Source: Gossypium raimondii (taxonomy: Eukaryota > Streptophyta > Magnoliopsida > Malvales > Malvaceae). From it: a DNA stretch of 64,000 bases. The stretch is taken from contig NC_068569.1 in assembly GCF_025698545.1 (NCBI RefSeq), positions 23,002,001 to 23,066,000 on the forward strand, given 5' to 3'. The position numbers were made by a program, and so were the translations under genes. This document shows, in pieces, positions 60,101 through 64,000 of this stretch (position 1 is its first letter; each line of letters opens with the position of its first letter). Below the pieces are notes generated by a model. The model was not told the origin of the DNA, searched no databases, and was given only the letters and a program-made list of their open reading frames with translations.

Positions 60101-60675
60101 TGCTCAATTGTCTTTGTTATAGAATTTGTATTTTTTTTAACAATATTAGTTTTTTAATATTTTTAGTCTCAATTTTCATAAAATCATGATAAATTATTAT
60201 AACTATTACTTTTTATTACAATTTATATATCAATAAGTAAATATATGATGTTGAAATAAATTTATAAACTTTAATTATAATAATTCATGAAAAGCGATTG
60301 TAACACCAACCATAATTAATATATTAATAAATAAATTATTAAATAAAATAAAATTTATAATTGGAATGTATGACATCTATTGGTTCACTATTATTATTTT
60401 TGTTTTTAGTTAGTCTTAAAAATTTATTTAAGAAAAAAACTTAAATTTATCAAAATAATAAAACAAATAGTAAATTGATCCAAAAATTAATATTACACTT
60501 GTAGTCTAAGATAACCTAAGGAATGAGCCGTAATAACACACAATATATTATGACATCTTGACACTATTCCGTAATGTGAGACTATGAGCTAAAATATTGA
60601 CAATTCAAAACACCATAATTTCATTATAAAATATAACATTATGAGTCATGATGTTATATTCGATGAACCAAACGC
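57134..60675. mobile_element. MITE (about 0.74 kb) split by the solo LTR at 57145-59945
   Basis: The left end TAGGGTGTATT continues beyond the LTR as TGGTTTATTGAG. The right end, read inverted, is GGCGTTTGGTTCATCG. TTA flanks both sides (57131-57133 and 60676-60678), as in PIF/Harbinger-type MITEs. The ends are diverged, so the class is tentative. Confidence 0.55.
57145..59945 (-). mobile_element. Solo LTR-like element, 2.8 kb
   Basis: It starts TGTAATGGCCC, ends GGGGGTATTACA and is flanked by a perfect 5-bp repeat GTATT (57140-57144, 59946-59950). It is related to 49145-52779, with which it shares the TAGCCCGGACGGGT block (59095-59175) and a GGTTCGCGGG(T/A)GTGTGCTCTC block. It has no coding domain and is inverted relative to the 48306 element. 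Confidence 0.8.
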
Positions 60676-60705
60676 CTTAAGAAAATATGAACCATAAGAA
60701 GGCAT

Positions 60706-60708
<3 letters not shown>

Positions 60709-60737
<29 letters not shown>
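60709..60737 (+). repeat. (AT)n microsatellite
   Basis: About 14 AT units. Confidence 0.9.
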
Positions 60738-60741
<4 letters not shown>

Positions 60742-60869
60742 GAAAGCTTTCTTCTTTTCGTTTAATTTAATTAATTTTATATTATATAAACTATAAATAA
60801 AATGAATGTACAAGGCATTCCTTTTATGACACCTTTCTAATTAAACAAACAAAACCTTTTTCTTTTTAG

Positions 60870-60931
60870 ATTTTATAAGAATTATCTAATTTCAATTTTG
60901 ATTTTATAAGAATTATCTAATTTCAATTTTG
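60870..60931 (+). repeat. 31-bp tandem duplication
   Basis: ATTTTATAAGAATTATCTAA plus TTTCAATTTTG occurs twice back to back and identical, a recent duplication. Confidence 0.9.
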
Positions 60932-61086
60932 ATCTTTATAATATATTTAAATTTAAATTTTAGTATTTCAATTTTGTAATGCCAGTTTAAGTATTTCATT
61001 CTAATTAAAATCTAATATACATGTGTTCAAATACATAGCCTTTTATTTTATTTTTTAGATTATATGGCCAATTTTAGTTTTGGTCG

Positions 61087-61416
61087 GATTCATTTACACT
61101 AGTGTAAAATTAAAATAGTTTTTACATCCTTTCCTATTTTTTTGTACAATTAATATTTTAGTAATTTAACTATTGAATTGTTCGATATTTCTATCATATT
61201 GATCTAAAATACTCTATATATTAATATATGTTCAATATTTGTATTTTTTACATAAAATAAATAGTTAGAAAAGTTTAATTTATATCAAACTTGATATGCA
61301 TAATCGTATGAATAAAATATTAAATTCAATGGTTGGATTGCTAAAATATTAATCGAATAAAAGATACAAAATGGTGTAAAACTACTTTAGTTTTACACCA
61401 CTTTCGTAAATAGATC
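61087..61416. mobile_element. MITE-like inverted-repeat element, about 330 bp
   Basis: The left end (GGATTCATTTACACTAGTGT) matches the inverse of the right end (GGATCTATTTACGAAAGTGG), followed on both sides by GTAAAA(C/T)TAAA(G/A)TAG. The arms are about 45 bp. No target duplication was identified and there is no coding capacity. Confidence 0.6.
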
Positions 61417-63050
61417 CCTCCTATTTGAAATTTAATATCTACACTTTAAATTTTTGACATAATTTGATACCTCAACTTTTATGATGTCATTATTAGTCTA
61501 AACACTTTATTCTTATTAGAATGTTGATGTACACATGTCAAAATATATAGCCTTTTACTTTTTAATTTTTTGAGATTATATAGCAATGGTCAATTTTCAA
61601 CTTTAGCCCCTATGCTATGCTCAAAATTGAAATTTAATGTTTATACTTAATTTTTATATGATTTGGCACTCCAACTTTTTTAATGTCATTAGTTAGTCTA
61701 AATACCTTGCTTTGATTAAAATGCTATCGTAAACTTTTAAGAATTACTAACACTGTTAAAATTCTCTATTAAATTAAATTTTATTGCAATATTTTTTTGT
61801 TACATGAAAAATTTTTAACAATATTAACAACTGAACTTAAAATTTTAAATTTAAAAAATAAAATATTAAAATTAATTTCAAATATAGAAATTATACATGA
61901 GCTTATAACATATTTTTGACTTTGAAATTTTTATTCTATTGTTTCTTGTCTAAAACATTAATTGACCCAATACAAAGTATGAGTAGTTTAATTTAACTTT
62001 TGTTAAAAATGGCATGCCAACACTGACATCGAAAAATAATGCCACATCTCGCCTGTTTATATTCTTAGAGGGTGCTCGTGAGACTTTGGAATAAACTATA
62101 GTTTAAATACCACTTACCAATAAAAAATAATACCACTTAAAACAAAATGTTTAAATGAAAATGCGTAGTGCTAACTATATTCTTGACTTGGGCATGAAAA
62201 TTGGAACTTGCACTTCCAAAAAGGAATTAGCTACTCTTTTTAAGTATTTTTTTTGTATTTGTATATTTCTCAACCATTGTTTGGGTTCGAATTTAGTAAG
62301 TCTTTTTATATTAGGGTTTAAATTTTTGGTTTAATTTTAAAAAATTTAATATTAGTTTTAAATTTGATAATTATTCTCACACAAGGACCTAAATGTTTTT
62401 ACTCAAATTAGTTCTTTAACTTAACAATTTTTCTACATAAGGGCCTAAACTTTTTGGTCCAAGTTAGATCCTAATCATAGTAATTGTTCCCATGTTAGGA
62501 CTTGAATTTTTTGTCCAAATTAATTTTTGATATTTATTTTTAAAAAATAGAACAAAAAAAAATCGAATCTCAAGAACAAATACCAAGTACAAAACTAATT
62601 TAATAAAAAAAAAGAGAGGTTAAAGCCCAATGTAGAAGCCATCGACGAAATCAAGCTCTAAAGGATGGATTAGCCTTTTTATTTATAGTAAGCCCTTTGT
62701 TTTTTCTTTTTTGTACTTTTCATATTCGTTTTATGGTTCATATTTAGTATTTGAGGTTATCTTTTCTAATAATATCATCTTTAATATTTGAATCTCGTTC
62801 TCCCACTAGAGTGTCATGTATCTTGTCACTGCACTCAATATTTATTAATATATTAAATCCTTTATTGAAACTTCAAAAATAATGTTGAAATCTTATTATT
62901 ATCATTTTCTCCCTTTATTTATATCATATACAAAAAGAATTATTTACAAATTCACAAAATTCTTTAATTTTTCAATAGAATAATGACTATTTTGATTGGT
63001 TTGCAATAATTTTCTTTTATTTTTTATATTTGAATTGGTCCCCGAAATAA
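61417..63050. other. AT-rich intergenic DNA with a diverged repeated block
   Basis: A roughly 100-bp block (TTCTTATTAGAATGTTGATG...ATATAGCCTTTTA) at about 61500-61590 resembles one at about 60990-61070. The MITE at 61087 lies between the two. No gene is supported. Confidence 0.5.
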
Positions 63051-63059
63051 ATACCGAAA

Positions 63060-63300
63060 TCCACTGGCAGCGAAGCCATTTTGAAAATTGAGGCAATTAG
63101 AAAAGTAAAATGGCAGAGTTTGAAGGCGGACGCGTCGCCAACCCACCCCATAGGGGAAATAATTGCAACCATTTCAACACACGAATTGGAATTGTTGGCT
63201 TCGCATGCTTTTCTGGAAGCGGCCCGCACACCAAGTCACCCTCATTTCAATTCTCCTCTTTTTTGTGTTTGTATTTTTCTTCCTTCGTTTATAGACTTCC
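63060..63300. other. Locally GC-richer segment of unknown nature
   Basis: Short ORFs overlap here on both strands (for example 63081-63455 and 63110-63340 on plus, 63017-63229 on minus), with words such as GGCGGACGCGTCGCC. It may be a relic exon or the promoter side of a gene beyond the right edge. I recognise no domain. Confidence 0.25.
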
Positions 63301-63459
63301 CATATGGTACATACATACATTCACGGGTTCGACAAATTAGCCTCAGATGGGACCTATCTTTGGATAAGGTTTTTTTTTTTTTTCCTTCTTTTTTTAATTT
63401 AGATACTTCATCTCGGTCCAATTCATTATTTTATAAAAATATATATAAACACTAGAATT

Positions 63460-64000
63460 CATGACTGGGTGAAAATAAATTAATTTATTACATTTTTTAT
63501 TATTTCAAATTATAAAATAATATTAGAAGTAAAATTGGATTATTGAAATGTGAAGGTATCTATCTTGTAGTAGTTAGTTATTTTTTAAAATTAAAAATCT
63601 AAACTCTTTTCATTAAATTTTAAGTAATATTATTGATTGAATTAGTATAGACTTAATTTTTTATACATATAAACTCAGTTAGTCCTTTGAATATTAAAGC
63701 ATAAATTATTATAATATTTTGTTTTTAACAATAAATCGAGAATATTAAATAAAGATTTAATTAAATAGTAAAATATAATTATTAAAATTTATATCGTTAA
63801 TCGAGGATATTACAATATCATAAAAATGTGAATTTGAATACGTTTTATGGATGAATTACGAGTAGACATATGGTAATAAATTAGGTAAAGAATTTAAAAG
63901 GAAAAAAGTCAAATCACACTTTTATATGTAGAACTCTAAATTTAAAAGTTTTAGCTAACCGACTTATTTTAAATTTGATATATATCTACCTTCTCACTCT
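63460..64000. other. AT-rich DNA, nothing seen
   Basis: No ORF, RNA gene or element terminus was found. Confidence 0.5.

Noticed and set aside
63081-63455. 124-codon plus-strand frame near the right edge
   Set aside because: No domain, a low-complexity hydrophobic tail, and competing frames on both strands. It is kept only as an unexplained GC-richer patch.
1-64000. Search for CRISPR-like arrays, operons or other prokaryotic systems
   Set aside because: The DNA is plant nuclear. The only spaced repeats are transposon subterminal repeats and the retrotransposon minisatellite.

Overview
The window is nuclear DNA of a flowering plant, most probably cotton (Gossypium, Malvaceae). It is AT-rich, its genes have GT-AG introns, and transposable elements fill about half of it. 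The cotton assignment rests on LTR sequences with the TGTAACACCCC-type start and the repeated ACACGGCCGTGT palindrome, which I recognise as typical of cotton gypsy LTRs. I could not run a database search.

Five host protein-coding genes and one tRNA gene are supported. They are: a four-exon Tubby-like F-box protein (5956-7675, +); a RADIALIS-like single-SANT protein (10182-10442, +); tRNA-Ala(AGC) (12455-12527, -); an AlkA-type HhH-GPD DNA glycosylase with a 2.1-kb last intron (33751-37047, -); a nine-exon Maf-like nucleotide pyrophosphatase (37910-41241, -); and a second RADIALIS-like gene of two exons (42418-42886, -). For the multi-exon genes the exon joins were worked out by hand from splice sites, frame and family conservation.

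The rest is layered transposon history. From left to right: a CACTA/En-Spm element (1-2735) inserted into an older, inverted relative (2736-3870); a 2.4-kb foldback element carrying tRNA-like modules and a small MITE (12622-15080); a 3.5-kb Mutator-like element with a 9-bp target-site duplication and a broken plant-mobile-domain gene (15497-19001); a hAT-type MITE (19172-19423); an 11.5-kb Ogre/Tat-type gypsy element (20101-31591) that keeps gag and 2.5-kb LTRs but has lost most of pol, with a 45-bp tandem repeat before its 3' LTR; a retroposed poly(A)-tailed insert (32064-32861); a Helitron inside the glycosylase intron (34702-35210); and a block of nested and adjacent solo LTR-like elements (48306-59945), the last inserted into the terminal repeat of a MITE. 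The 43-48 kb stretch and the last 4 kb hold no gene I can support.

The genes do not form a pathway. The glycosylase and the Maf protein are neighbours on the same strand, and both belong to genome or nucleotide-pool maintenance families, but in plants this adjacency does not imply co-regulation. The two RADIALIS-like genes are distinct paralogues on opposite strands, 32 kb apart. I found no clearly new biological system. The most informative signals are the transposon architectures and the possible C-terminal truncation of the first RADIALIS-like gene.
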